A stretch of DNA of 64,000 nt from Sphingomonas radiodurans (GCF_020866845.1 NZ_CP086594.1:2170001-2234000), one strand, 5' to 3'. Shown: positions 21,101 through 29,050, counted from the first letter of the stretch. The notes: a model not told the origin generated them from the letters alone. Numbers and translations: made by a program.

Positions 21101-23886
21101 CGACGACCGCAGACGGCGACGGCAATGTCGCGCGCGCGACGCGATCGGTGTGGCTCGCGGGCGACGAGGATTGGTGGTTCGGCGGCGACAATGGCGACCG
21201 GATGGATCTGGTGCCCGAGCAACTGGCGTACAAGTCGGGCGAGACGGCGCGGTTCCAAGTGCGCATGCCGTTCCGCGAGGCGACCGCGCTGGTGACGGTC
21301 GAGCGCGAGGGGGTGCTTTCGAGCTTCACGACGCAGCTGTCGGGCAAGGATCCGGTGGTCGAGGTGGCGATGGACGGGGCTTATGCGCCCGACGTCTATG
21401 TCTCGGTGCTGGCGGTGCGGGGGCGTGCCAGTCCTGGATGGTGGGGCTGGTTCAAGTCGCTGTTCGGGGCGCGCGAGGAAGCGCCGGCGCCGACCGCGTT
21501 GGTCGACCTGTCGAAGCCGGCGTATCGGCTCGGAATTGCCAAGGTTAAGGTCGGGTGGGAGGCGCATCAACTTGCGGTGCAGGTGAAGGCCGATCGCGAG
21601 CGGTATGGCGCGCGCGATACCGCGCGGGTGGCGATTGCGGTGCGGACGCCCGATGGGAAGCCGGCGCGATCGGCGGATGTGGCGTTTGCGGCGGTCGATC
21701 AGGCGCTGTTGCAGCTTGCGCCGAACGAATCGTGGGACGTGCTGACGGCGATGATGGGCGACCGGCCGCTCGCGGTGCTGACCGCGACGGGGCAGACGCA
21801 AGTCGTTGGAAAGCGGCACTATGGTCGCAAGGCCGTCGAGGCTGGCGGCGGTGGTGGCGGCGATATGTCGGCGCTCAATCGCGAGAATTTCCAGCCGGTG
21901 CTGCTGTGGAAAGGGCGCGTTGCGCTGGATGCGCAGGGGCGCGCCATCGTGCCGGTGCCGCTGAGTGATGCGCTGTCGTCGTTCAAGCTGGTCGCGATCG
22001 CGACGCAGGGGGCGCAATTGTTCGGCACGGGAACGGCGGACATTCGCACGGCGCAGGATCTGTCGATCTATGCCGGGATGCCGACATTGGTGCGCAGCGG
22101 CGATTATTATTCGGCCGGTTTCACAATGCGTAACGGCTCCGACAAGCCGATGACGGTGACGGCGGAGGCGTCGATCACGCCGCGGATCGCGCAGGGGCGG
22201 CCGATTACGGTCACGATTCCGGCCGGCGGCGCGGCGCCGATCGCGTGGAATCTGACTGCGCCGAATGCGGCGGGAACGCTGCGCTGGCAGGTGAGCGCGC
22301 GGACCAGCGACGGGCGGGCGGCGGACCGGATTACCGTGTCGCAGGACGTGATTCCGGCGGTACCGGTCGAGACCTGGGCGGCGACGATCGCGCAGGTTGG
22401 CACTGCTACGACGATCCCGATCACGGCGCCGGCCGGGGCATTGCCGGGGTTTGGCGGGGTCGATGTCCACTTGAGCGACACGCTTGCGCCGCCACTGGCG
22501 GGGGTGCGCGATTATATGGCGGGGTATCCGTACAATTGCTTCGAGCAGCGGCTGAGCCGGATCGTCGCGCTGGGTGATTCGCGCGGCTGGGCGGCGCTGG
22601 CGGGCGAAATGCCGACGTATCAGGCGCCCGATGGTCTGCTGCGGTATTTCCCCGGCGACACGTTGCAGGGATCCGAAGCGCTGACCGCCTATGTTCTGGC
22701 GATCACGGCCGAAGGCGGGCTGGCGATCCCCGATACGGTGCGCACGCGGATGATCGAAGGGCTGAAGGCGGTGCTCGACGGGCGGCTGCGGCGCGAGGAA
22801 TATGGCGACGTGCGGTTGCAGCGCGTGGCGGCGTTCGCGGCGCTGGCGCGGGCGGGGGCGGCGGAGGCCGGGATGCTCGGGCAGCTCGGGATTGCGGCAG
22901 GCGAGATGCCCACCGCGTTGCTCGCGGATTATATCGTCGCGATCGATCGGACCGCGGGGCTCGCCAATGCGGCGGCGCTGCGGGCGCAGGCTGAGACGGT
23001 GCTGCGGAGCCGGCTGGTCTATGAGGGATCGCGGATCGATCTGTCGGATCAGGCCAATGCTCCGTGGTGGCTGATGTCGTCCGGCGACGAGGGGACGATC
23101 AAGGCGCTGATTGCGACGCTCGGCCGGCCGGGATGGCAGGACGAGGGGCCGCGGATGATGGTGGGCACGGCGATGCGGCAGCGGCGCGGGCATTGGGATA
23201 CGACGCCGGCGAATGCCTGGGGCACGCTGGCGGTGCGCAAGTTTGCTTCGATCTATCCGGCGCAGGCGATTGCGGGGACGACGACCTTGTCGCTCGGCGG
23301 GCGATCGATCGCGCGTGGGTGGCCGCTGGCGGCGGAGGCGCGGGTGGCGCGGTTTGCTTTGCCGGGGACGCCATCGCCGTTGTTGCTGTCGCAGGCGGGT
23401 GGCGCTGGGCCTTGGGCGAGCGTGTCGGTGAAGGCGGCGGTGCCGCTGACTCGGGCGCTGTCGGCGGGATACCGGCTGACACGCAAGATGGATGTGGTGC
23501 AGGCGCGCAATCCGGGTCGGCTGACGCGGGGTGACGTGGTGCGGGTGACGCTGACGGTGGTCGCGTCGGCGGAGCGCAATTGGGTGGTGGTGAGCGATCC
23601 GGTGCCGCCCGGGGCGACGGTGATCGGCGGGCTCGGAGGGCAATCTTCGATGCTTGGCGAGGGTGGCGAGAGCGAGGGTGTGTCGCCGGCGTATGTCGAG
23701 CGCGGGCGTGAGGCTTGGCGGGGGTATTTCGCCTGGGTGCCGGCGGGGTCGTTCACGGTGAGCTATACGATGCGGTTGAACGGCGCGGGGCGGTTCGCGC
23801 TGCCGGCGTCGCGGGTGGAGGCGATGTATTCGCCGGATATCCGCGCGGCCGTGCCGGTGGGTTCGGTGACGGTAGGGTTGAAGTGA
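18163..23886 (+). CDS. Bacterial alpha-2-macroglobulin (YfhM-type)
   Basis: A 1907-residue periplasmic protease-trapping protein. The ATG at 18163 follows GGGGAG and starts a signal peptide, MRLAVRLAILGLALAPVAAL. Macroglobulin-like beta domains fill the first two thirds (PYDFDLPYGYDARKEILHT, then VFDRALVRQGETIHMKHIAR). The thioester motif is present as NCFEQR (Cys1459, Gln1462), where CLEQ is usual in bacteria, followed by the helical thioester domain and a C-terminal receptor-like domain (VVSDPVPPGATVIGG). E. coli YfhM is a lipoprotein; here no lipobox Cys follows the signal, so the protein is probably soluble in the periplasm. It precedes pbpC, its usual partner, suggesting defence against peptidases that pass a damaged wall. 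Confidence 0.93.
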   Translation: MRLAVRLAILGLALAPVAALSDNAPRVILAQPGVEAGGIARFTVRFSQPMVPLGDPRAAAPMSVDCAVGGDGRWVDQQTWVHDFASALPGGTTCTFKTRAGLKSVAGFAVTGEQSFTVDSGGPVARAVLPSAYGTEIEEDQVFLVAANLPPTAQSVAAGAYCAVDGIGERIPVEVLAPDTAGKLLAGLGKDRWEVRQFLENGGMPADLPEAAAERQRALAGVTALRCRRALPPGRDMALVWGADIAAAGGKRAGADQRFDYTVRKPFTARFECSRVNPQAGCSPVEKAYVRFTAAIPMSQAQAIRIVTAEGKSIAPTFSKEEQQRATVSDVAFDRPLPAGTAAKLTFPAEIKDESGRALVNAERFPLDVKFDQAPPLVKFAAPFGILEAKEGGVLPVTVRNVEPGLQGRNLAVGGASMRVDGDSAIAEWLRAVDKAGESNVEDITDAKGEVIRRVNHTGDTSILEGKGTKLDVALPGKGRDFEVVGIPLAKPGFYVVELASPVLGEALLGRKAPRYVAAAALVTNMAVHFKWGRERSLTWVTSLDSGKPVSGAAVAVTDSCTGKLLARGLTDRSGGLMIPAGLPQPETYASCGESSTAHALMVSARSGDDFSFTLTDWGEGIRPYDFDLPYGYDARKEILHTVFDRALVRQGETIHMKHIARSPVGTGFAVPPGFRGTLKLSHRGSDTQFELPLAIDANGIGETQWTAPAGAPMGDYDLQVVTGERTIYTEQSFRLDEYKLPTMRASVSGPKAALVRPKTVPLDLFVGYLSGGGASNLPVDVRVGWSPRTSAPDGYDNFTFGGKAVTEGVRPLDGDGEETGTAFPPTQTLPATLGADGTQRTSVEAPGTIDGNADMRVEMDYQDANGETLTASRTLPVFASAVQLGVKTDGWLMKQDDLRLRFVALDTAGKPIKGQKVSVAVYSRQVLTARRRLIGGFYAYDNRVRVEKLDASCSATSDAQGLAQCTLDPGVSGEVTVVATTADGDGNVARATRSVWLAGDEDWWFGGDNGDRMDLVPEQLAYKSGETARFQVRMPFREATALVTVEREGVLSSFTTQLSGKDPVVEVAMDGAYAPDVYVSVLAVRGRASPGWWGWFKSLFGAREEAPAPTALVDLSKPAYRLGIAKVKVGWEAHQLAVQVKADRERYGARDTARVAIAVRTPDGKPARSADVAFAAVDQALLQLAPNESWDVLTAMMGDRPLAVLTATGQTQVVGKRHYGRKAVEAGGGGGGDMSALNRENFQPVLLWKGRVALDAQGRAIVPVPLSDALSSFKLVAIATQGAQLFGTGTADIRTAQDLSIYAGMPTLVRSGDYYSAGFTMRNGSDKPMTVTAEASITPRIAQGRPITVTIPAGGAAPIAWNLTAPNAAGTLRWQVSARTSDGRAADRITVSQDVIPAVPVETWAATIAQVGTATTIPITAPAGALPGFGGVDVHLSDTLAPPLAGVRDYMAGYPYNCFEQRLSRIVALGDSRGWAALAGEMPTYQAPDGLLRYFPGDTLQGSEALTAYVLAITAEGGLAIPDTVRTRMIEGLKAVLDGRLRREEYGDVRLQRVAAFAALARAGAAEAGMLGQLGIAAGEMPTALLADYIVAIDRTAGLANAAALRAQAETVLRSRLVYEGSRIDLSDQANAPWWLMSSGDEGTIKALIATLGRPGWQDEGPRMMVGTAMRQRRGHWDTTPANAWGTLAVRKFASIYPAQAIAGTTTLSLGGRSIARGWPLAAEARVARFALPGTPSPLLLSQAGGAGPWASVSVKAAVPLTRALSAGYRLTRKMDVVQARNPGRLTRGDVVRVTLTVVASAERNWVVVSDPVPPGATVIGGLGGQSSMLGEGGESEGVSPAYVERGREAWRGYFAWVPAGSFTVSYTMRLNGAGRFALPASRVEAMYSPDIRAAVPVGSVTVGLK

Positions 23887-23937
23887 GGGCATGCGCGGAT
23901 AGCGTCTCGGTGGTTTGTGACGGGTGTTGAGCCACGC

Positions 23938-24033
23938 CGTCATGCCGGGCTCGTCCCGGCATCCACGGTGCCGCGTCACCTGCGGCTGCTGGATGCTGTG
24001 AGGGGTGGATGCCGGCACGAGACCGGCATGACG
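23938..24033. repeat. 96-base extragenic palindromic repeat, copy 1 of 4
   Basis: Two 29-base arms (23938-23966 and 24005-24033) are inverted copies with two mismatches, starting CGTCATGCCGGG and ending CCGGCATGACG. The same element occurs at 29051-29147, 34001-34096 and 58884-58979. It sits in the 191-base space between the A2M gene and pbpC and could form a large hairpin in their shared transcript. Confidence 0.85.
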
Positions 24034-24077
24034 GGTGGCACGTGACGGGCGTCCATCCTGCTCGGGTCGAGCGCGGG

Positions 24078-26189
24078 ATGACTAAGGGCGCGAGGGTGGC
24101 GGTCGTCGCGATCCTCGCGCTTGCTGCGCTCTTTGCGCTGGCGGACTGGCTTACGCGGCCGCCGCCGTTGCTGGCTTATGCGCAGGTGCGTGCGACGTGG
24201 CGGCCGTCGGAGGCTTGGCTGTACGATCGCAATGGGCGGCTGCTCGATTCGTCGCGGGTCGATTTTGCGGCGCGGCGATTGGCGTGGACGCCGCTGAGCC
24301 AAGTCGCGCCGGTCGTGCGCGCGACGATCGTCGCGGCGGAGGATCGGCGGTTTGCCTTGCATGGCGGGGTCGACTGGATCGCGCTGGCGGGCTCGGCGCA
24401 GGATCGGATCGCTGGCGAGCGTGGGCGCGGGGCGAGCACGATCGCGATGCAGCTCGCGGGGTTTTTGTCGCCGGTGCTGGCGCAGCCGGGCGCGCGGGGG
24501 TGGCGTGACAAGGTGCGGCAGATGCGCGCTGGCGCGGCGCTCGATGAGCGGTGGAGCAAGGACCAGCAGCTCGAGGCGTATCTGAATCTCGCCGGGTTTC
24601 GTGGCGAGGCGCAGGGGATCGGGGCGGCGGCGCTGGGGCTGTTCGGCAAGACGCCCGCGAGCCTGTCGCGCGACGATGCGCTGCTGCTCGCGGCGCTGCT
24701 GCCGAACCCGCAGGCGAGCGCGGCAGCGGTGGCGCGGCGGGCGTGTGCGATCGCGGGCGAGCGTTGCGCGCGGTTTCCGGCGCTGGCGGCGACGATGCTC
24801 GGGCCGGCGCGGAGCCTGGCGCTCGATCCGGGGCTGGCGCCGCATCTGTCCGACCGGCTGCTGACGAAGGCGGGGCTCACCGTGCGCAGCACGCTCGACA
24901 TCGGCGTGCAGCGGCTGGCGGCGGGGGCGCTGCGGCGGCAATTGCTCGGGCTGGGCGCGACGCGCGCGCGCGATGGCGCGGTAATCGTGGTCGATAATGC
25001 CAGCGGCGACGTGCTGGCCTATGTCGGCGGGATTGGGGGCCATTCGACCGCGGCCTCGGTCGATGCGGCGGCGGCGTATCGCCAGGCGGGATCGACGCTG
25101 AAGCCGTTCCTGTACGCGCAGGCGATCGAGCGACGGTATCTGACGGCGGCGTCGATCCTCGATGATTCACCGGTGCAGCTCGATACCGCGTCCGGCCTCT
25201 ATGTGCCGCAGAATTACGATCATGCGTTCAAGGGGCCGGTGTCGGCGCGGGTGGCGCTGGCGGCGTCGCTCAACGTGCCCGCGGTGCGCGCGCTGCTGCT
25301 GGTGGGGACCGACGCGTTTCGCGATCGGCTGTGGGACATGGGCTATCGCGGGCTGGTCGAGGATGGCGGATACTACGGGTTCAGCCTGGCGCTGGGCTCC
25401 GCCGAGGTGACGCTGGGCGAGCAGGCCGATGCGTATCGCGCGCTGGCGAACGGCGGGCGTTGGTCTCCGTTGCGGCTGACGCTCGACGCGCCGCGCGTTG
25501 CGGCAAGGGCGGTCACCGGCCCGGCGGCGGCGTGGATCGTCGGCGACATGCTGGCCGATCCGGCGGCGCGCGCGGGGACGTTCGGGATGGATTCGGCGCT
25601 GCGGCTGCCGTTCTGGGCGGCGGTGAAGACGGGGACGTCAAAGGCGATGCGCGACAATTGGTGCGTCGGCTATTCGCGGCGCTTCACGGTGGCGGTGTGG
25701 GTGGGCAACGTCGAGGGCGATTCGATGCGGGCGGTGTCGGGCACGAGCGGCGCGGCGCCGGTGTGGCGCGACGTGATGCTGGCGCTTGAGCGGCGCGGGG
25801 CGTTGCCGGCGGCTGCTAAGCCGGCAGAGGTGGAGGCGCAGCGCGTGTCGTTTGCGGGTGCGCGCGAATTGCCGCGGCGCGAGTATTTCCTCGCGGGCAC
25901 GGGGATGACGCGGATCGCGGCGGCGCCGGCGAGCGCGCGGCGGCCGCGGATATCATCACCAGTGAGCGGGAGCGTCTATGCGCTCGATCCCGATATTCCG
26001 CCCGATCGCCAACGGCTGGCGGTGGACGTGAGCGGCGCGGTGGCGGCGCATCGGCTGCGGCTGGATGCGCGCGATCTGGGGGCGGTGGAGGCGGCGCCGT
26101 TGTTGCGCGCGGGGCCGGGGAAGCATGAGCTTGCGCTGGTCGATTTGAGCGGGCGGACGGTCGATCGGGTCACGTTTACGGTGCGGTAG
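24078..26189 (+). CDS. pbpC: Penicillin-binding protein 1C (bifunctional glycosyltransferase/transpeptidase)
   Basis: A 703-residue class A penicillin-binding protein that polymerises and crosslinks peptidoglycan. One membrane helix (VVAILALAALFALADWL) is followed by the GT51 domain with ATIVAAEDRRFALHGGVDW, RGASTIAMQLAGFL and KDQQLEAYLN. The transpeptidase domain has SxxK in AGSTLKPF, the SLN triad in AASLNVPAV and KTGTS. The C-terminal ~90 residues form the BiPBP_C beta domain found in PBP1C. The ATG at 24078 (MTKGARVAV) is chosen; the frame upstream runs through a repeat. The order A2M then pbpC is conserved in many Proteobacteria, where the two are thought to cooperate. Confidence 0.93.
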   Translation: MTKGARVAVVAILALAALFALADWLTRPPPLLAYAQVRATWRPSEAWLYDRNGRLLDSSRVDFAARRLAWTPLSQVAPVVRATIVAAEDRRFALHGGVDWIALAGSAQDRIAGERGRGASTIAMQLAGFLSPVLAQPGARGWRDKVRQMRAGAALDERWSKDQQLEAYLNLAGFRGEAQGIGAAALGLFGKTPASLSRDDALLLAALLPNPQASAAAVARRACAIAGERCARFPALAATMLGPARSLALDPGLAPHLSDRLLTKAGLTVRSTLDIGVQRLAAGALRRQLLGLGATRARDGAVIVVDNASGDVLAYVGGIGGHSTAASVDAAAAYRQAGSTLKPFLYAQAIERRYLTAASILDDSPVQLDTASGLYVPQNYDHAFKGPVSARVALAASLNVPAVRALLLVGTDAFRDRLWDMGYRGLVEDGGYYGFSLALGSAEVTLGEQADAYRALANGGRWSPLRLTLDAPRVAARAVTGPAAAWIVGDMLADPAARAGTFGMDSALRLPFWAAVKTGTSKAMRDNWCVGYSRRFTVAVWVGNVEGDSMRAVSGTSGAAPVWRDVMLALERRGALPAAAKPAEVEAQRVSFAGARELPRREYFLAGTGMTRIAAAPASARRPRISSPVSGSVYALDPDIPPDRQRLAVDVSGAVAAHRLRLDARDLGAVEAAPLLRAGPGKHELALVDLSGRTVDRVTFTVR

Positions 26190-26216
26190 GCGGCGGGGGA
26201 TGGTGCCGCGACTGCA

Positions 26217-26267
26217 GTGCTTCGAGACGGCATTTCGACAGGCTCAATGCCTCGTCAGCACGAACGG
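26217..26267. repeat. 51-base dispersed repeat, copy 1 of 2
   Basis: It begins GTGCTTCGAG and ends CAGCACGAACGG, matching 27362-27412 at the same length with several substitutions. The two copies flank the RcnB-like gene. Confidence 0.6.
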
Positions 26268-26459
26268 GAGCATTATTGTTGTCTGGCGTCAGAAGCTGTG
26301 CGCTCGGGTCGAACCAAAGCGGGGGATGCGCGTTGCGGGATCAGTCCCTTTTCCCCTTTCGGGACTAGTGCCGGAACCCAAGCCTGGCACCGGCCGCGCC
26401 GCGGCGTAGTTTGTGGCGCGGCCGATCTTGGATGTTTCAAGAGCAGTGGGACGGCATCG

Positions 26460-26553
26460 CCCTCACCCTTCCCACCGCCTGCGGCGGCGGGCCCCTTCCC
26501 TCTCCCGGCGGGAGAGGGAGGAAGACGCGCATTGCGTGGCGGAAGGGTGAGGG
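26460..26553. repeat. Nested palindromic repeat
   Basis: Outer arms CCCTCACCCTTCC and GGAAGGGTGAGGG are perfect inverted copies; an inner hairpin of CTCTCCC and GGGAGAG lies near 26500-26518. This looks like another REP family. Confidence 0.7.
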
Positions 26554-26583
26554 CTTTCGAGCGGGAAGCTTGACACTCCACAC

Positions 26584-26613
26584 AGAAAAGGCCGGGCAAT
26601 CGCTCGCCCGGCC
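26584..26613 (-). terminator. Rho-independent terminator of the RcnB-like gene
   Basis: On the minus strand a GGCCGGGC/GCCCGGCC stem with an 8-base loop is followed by TTTTC. It lies 26 bases past the stop of the minus-strand gene at 26639. Confidence 0.75.
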
Positions 26614-26638
26614 TTCCCGTTTTACTCAGGCGCGCCGC

Positions 26639-27193
26639 TTACCAGTAGAAGTTGCGGATCGTGTTGAGGACGATGCCGCGGCGGTAATCGACGAGCACCA
26701 CGTCGTTATAGTGGCGCACCCAGCGCGAATTCACGCGCGCGGCCGGCAGGCGATAGCGCCACGGATCGTTGATCCAGTACCGCTGACCGTAGAACTGCGG
26801 GCCGATCCGGCCGCCGACGCGGAAATTGTTGTAGCGGAACGGTGCGCGCCAGTTGCCGCGGGCGTAGAGCGCGCGATTCTGGTTGCGATAGCCCTGCCAG
26901 TCGTTGCGACCCCAGTTGCGGTTGCGATCGTTGAACCCGTTGCGGTTCTGGTAGCCGTTGCGATCCTGGAAGCGATCGCGGCGGTCCTCGCGATATTCCT
27001 GCCGCGCCTCGCGCAGGTCACCGCGCTCGTCGCGGATATCGCGACGGTCGCCGCGCTGGCGCGCATCGCGCAGCTCGCGGCGCTCCTCGCGGATATCCTG
27101 CCGGTCGCGGCGCAGCTCGCCCTGCGACTGCGCACTTGCGACGCCCGGCAGCGCCACTGCGGCCATCAAAGCGGTAATGATCAACTTACGCAT
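26639..27193 (-). CDS. RcnB-like secreted protein with Arg/Asp-rich repeats
   Basis: A 184-residue exported protein. The ATG at 27193 follows GGAGG and begins MRKLIITALMAAVALPGVASA, a signal peptide. Residues about 24-95 are a highly charged region of repeated RDxR units (RQDIREERRELRD, RRDIRDERGDLRE, EYREDRRDRF) likely to form a helix or coiled coil. The C-terminal ~60 residues contain RIGPQFYGQRYWINDPWRYRLP and the ending VNSRWVRHYNDVVLVDYRRG, the pattern of the RcnB domain. RcnB in E. coli is periplasmic and affects nickel/cobalt efflux; with only one His in the mature protein, metal binding here is doubtful. It is followed by its own terminator. Confidence 0.8.
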   Translation of the reverse strand: MRKLIITALMAAVALPGVASAQSQGELRRDRQDIREERRELRDARQRGDRRDIRDERGDLREARQEYREDRRDRFQDRNGYQNRNGFNDRNRNWGRNDWQGYRNQNRALYARGNWRAPFRYNNFRVGGRIGPQFYGQRYWINDPWRYRLPAARVNSRWVRHYNDVVLVDYRRGIVLNTIRNFYW

Positions 27194-27424
27194 GATCGTA
27201 AAACCTCCATCCATTGGGCGCAGCGGCATATGTGTCGCCGCGCCATGGAGGTTCAAATCGCATGATTCGTCTGAATGGCGCGGGAATGTGTCTGTCAGCC
27301 AAGCGAAAGGATCATGACGGGGGCGTTATTGGTCGGGAACGGGGTCTGTGGGCATGAGCCTGTGCTTCGAGGCGGCATCTCGACCGGCTAAATGCTTCCT
27401 CAGCACGAACGGTTGGGGAAGCGC
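27194..27424. other. Intergenic region with promoter for the RcnB-like gene and a repeat
   Basis: About 230 bases without a gene. The left part must carry the minus-strand promoter; the right part holds the second copy of the 51-base repeat just beyond the bamE stop. No further signal was recognised. Confidence 0.5.
27362..27412. repeat. 51-base dispersed repeat, copy 2 of 2
   Basis: Same start (GTGCTTCGAG) and end (CAGCACGAACGG) and same length as 26217-26267. It lies directly downstream of bamE. Confidence 0.6.
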
Positions 27425-27895
27425 TTACGGACGGCCGCCGCCGCCAGCACCGCCGGCGCCCGCGCCGGCCGCGCCGACCGTGCCGATGTTGCCGAACAGA
27501 TCCTGGAAGAAGCCGCGCTCGCGGCCGAGCGTGGGGGTGGTGCGCTTGTCGGGGCTGATCGAGGCGACCTGCTCGACGCCGGACTTGCGGATCGCGGCGA
27601 CGTTGCCGGCGGCGTCGAAGCTGATCTGCACCGTCAGCTGCTCACGCGCCTTGGGGGTGTTGAAGGCGTAGTTCCGGCTATCGCGCGAGATGTAATACCA
27701 ATCGCCCTGGTTGAACTGGCTGGCGAAGCTCGGCTGGCCGAGCGTGGCGGCGACCGACTGGCGATTGTCGACGCCCGGCTGGATCGCGTTCAGCAGATCG
27801 GCATCGACGATATAGCCCTGGTGCGACTTGAGCGGGGCGCAGGCCGATGCCGCAACGCCAAGCGCCGCGGCGGCGAGCAGGAGGGGAAAACGCAT
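27425..27895 (-). CDS. bamE: Outer membrane assembly lipoprotein BamE (SmpA/OmlA)
   Basis: BamE is a lipoprotein of the BAM complex that inserts beta-barrel proteins into the outer membrane. The ATG at 27895 begins MRFPLLLAAAALGVAASAC, a lipoprotein signal with Cys at residue 19. The SmpA/OmlA domain shows HQGYIVDADLLNAIQPGVDN, TLGQPSFASQF, WYYISRDSRNYAF and the closing VTVQ-like LTVQISFDAAGNVAAI. A Gly/Ala-rich tail (GTVGAAGAGAGGAGGGGRP) follows, which is common in alphaproteobacterial versions. It is divergent from the ubiquinol-cytochrome c chaperone gene, 78 bases away. Confidence 0.92.
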   Translation of the reverse strand: MRFPLLLAAAALGVAASACAPLKSHQGYIVDADLLNAIQPGVDNRQSVAATLGQPSFASQFNQGDWYYISRDSRNYAFNTPKAREQLTVQISFDAAGNVAAIRKSGVEQVASISPDKRTTPTLGRERGFFQDLFGNIGTVGAAGAGAGGAGGGGRP

Positions 27896-27973
27896 GGTTA
27901 CTCCGCGAAACGGCAGGGGCAAAAATCACAGGCCACGCCGCGCGCCGTTGCGCTGGGGGCCGTTCCCCTCAAT

Positions 27974-28525
27974 ATGCCCGCGCGACACCCGACACAAGCG
28001 CGACAGGATTCAGCGACCTTGGCCCTTCTCGACCTGTTCCGCCGGCGCGACCGCGATGCGGCGGCGCCGCTGTACGATGCGGTGGTAGCGCGCGCGCGCC
28101 AGCCGCACTGGTATCTCGACGGCGGGGTGCCCGATACGCTCGACGGGCGGTTCGACATGGTCGCCGCGGTGCTGGCGATGGTTCAGATGCGGCTGGAGAC
28201 CGACGCCGAGGGCCTGGCGCTATCGGCCGAGCTGACCGAGCGGTTCGTCGACGACATGGACGCGCAGGTGCGGCAGATCGGGTTCGGCGACATGATCGTG
28301 GGCAAGCATGTCGGGCGGATGATGGGGATGCTGGGCGGGCGGCTCGGCGCGTATCGCGAGGGCGTGGCGGCGGGCGACCTGTCCGAGCCGCTGGTGCGCA
28401 ACCTGTGGCGCGGCGAGGCGCCGCCGGCAGACGCGCTGGCGCATGTCGGCGCGGCGCTGCTGGCGTTCCGGCGCGGCCTCGACGCGCTGTCGATGGCGGA
28501 GTTGCGTACGGGGCGGCTCGTATGA
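27974..28525 (+). CDS. Ubiquinol-cytochrome c chaperone family protein (CBP3/UQCC1-like)
   Basis: A 183-residue protein of the family that includes mitochondrial CBP3/UQCC1, which assists cytochrome b synthesis and bc1 complex assembly. Features are the N-terminal LLDLFRRRDRDAAAPLYDAV, then RQPHWYLDGGVPDTLDGRFD and MVAAVLAMVQMRLE. Later come FVDDMDAQVRQIGFGDMIVG and KHVGRMMGMLGGRLGAY, which are typical of alphaproteobacterial members. The ATG at 27974 was chosen as the first start before the conserved block. The stop overlaps the next gene's start as ATGA, a pairing with yceD/DUF177 that is common in this class. Confidence 0.88.
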   Translation: MPARHPTQARQDSATLALLDLFRRRDRDAAAPLYDAVVARARQPHWYLDGGVPDTLDGRFDMVAAVLAMVQMRLETDAEGLALSAELTERFVDDMDAQVRQIGFGDMIVGKHVGRMMGMLGGRLGAYREGVAAGDLSEPLVRNLWRGEAPPADALAHVGAALLAFRRGLDALSMAELRTGRLV

Positions 28526-29043
28526 TGCCGCCCGAATTCTCGCGCCCTGTGCGGGTCGACACGATCGGGACAGAGCCGAAGGTGGTGACGGTGACGGCGG
28601 ACGCGGCCGAGCGGGTGGCGCTGGCGCGGCGCTTCGGGTTGATCGCGATCGAGCGGCTCGAGGGGCGGTTCACGCTGCAGCGGAGCGAGAGCGGCGTCGC
28701 GCTCGAGGGGCGCGTGATCGCGGTGGCGACGCAGGCCTGCTCGATCACTGACGAGCCGCTGGATGCCTCGATCGACGAGGAGGCGCGGCTGCGGTTCGTC
28801 GACGATCCGACCGAGGGCGAGGAGATCGAGCTCGACGAGGATGCGATCGACGTGCTGCCGATCGAGAATGGCGCGATCGATCTGGGCGAGGCGGCGGCGG
28901 AGACGCTGGCGCTGTCGATCGACCCGTTCGTGCGCGGGCCGAACGCCGCGGCGGCGCTGGCGGCGGCGGGGGTGATCGCCGAGGAGGATGCCAAGCCGCT
29001 GGGGGCGTTTGCGGGGCTGCGGGATAAATTGGCGGGGAAGTGA
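28522..29043 (+). CDS. yceD: YceD/DUF177 family 23S rRNA accumulation protein
   Basis: A 173-residue DUF177 protein. E. coli YceD is needed for normal 23S rRNA levels. Key features: FSRPVRVDTIG at the start, TLQRSESGVALEGRVIAVATQACSIT with the conserved Cys of the family (QACSITDEP), then an acidic stretch ending IELDEDAIDVLPIENGAIDL, and a C-terminal DPFVRGPNA block, which in many members reads YPR. Two adjacent ATG codons (28522 and 28525) compete; the first overlaps the chaperone stop. In many bacteria it precedes rpmF and plsX, which are not here; a repeat follows instead. Confidence 0.88.
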   Translation: MMPPEFSRPVRVDTIGTEPKVVTVTADAAERVALARRFGLIAIERLEGRFTLQRSESGVALEGRVIAVATQACSITDEPLDASIDEEARLRFVDDPTEGEEIELDEDAIDVLPIENGAIDLGEAAAETLALSIDPFVRGPNAAAALAAAGVIAEEDAKPLGAFAGLRDKLAGK

Positions 29044-29050
29044 GCCGCTT

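Larger units (their letters stand above)
26190..26583. other. Gene-free region holding several repeat remnants
   Basis: This stretch after pbpC has no convincing gene. A 51-base element at 26217-26267 (GTGCTTCGAG to CGAACGG) recurs at 27362-27412. A palindrome with arms CCCTCACCCTTCC (26460-26472) and GGAAGGGTGAGGG (26541-26553) encloses a second hairpin built from CCTTCCCTCTCCC. Short open frames here are made of repeat sequence and have no recognisable protein. Confidence 0.7.

Noticed and set aside
18082..24018. A very long open frame (about 1980 codons) on the minus strand opposite the A2M gene
   Set aside because: It is Arg/His/Pro-rich with no domains, has no ribosome site and mirrors the codon bias of the plus-strand gene. 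High third-position GC keeps the antisense frame open.
26200..26599. Several short frames on both strands after pbpC
   Set aside because: They are made of repeat sequence and have no protein-like pattern.
27240..27265. GGTTCAAATC-like string resembling a tRNA T-loop
   Set aside because: No acceptor, D or anticodon stems can be folded around it; it is part of the RcnB gene leader.
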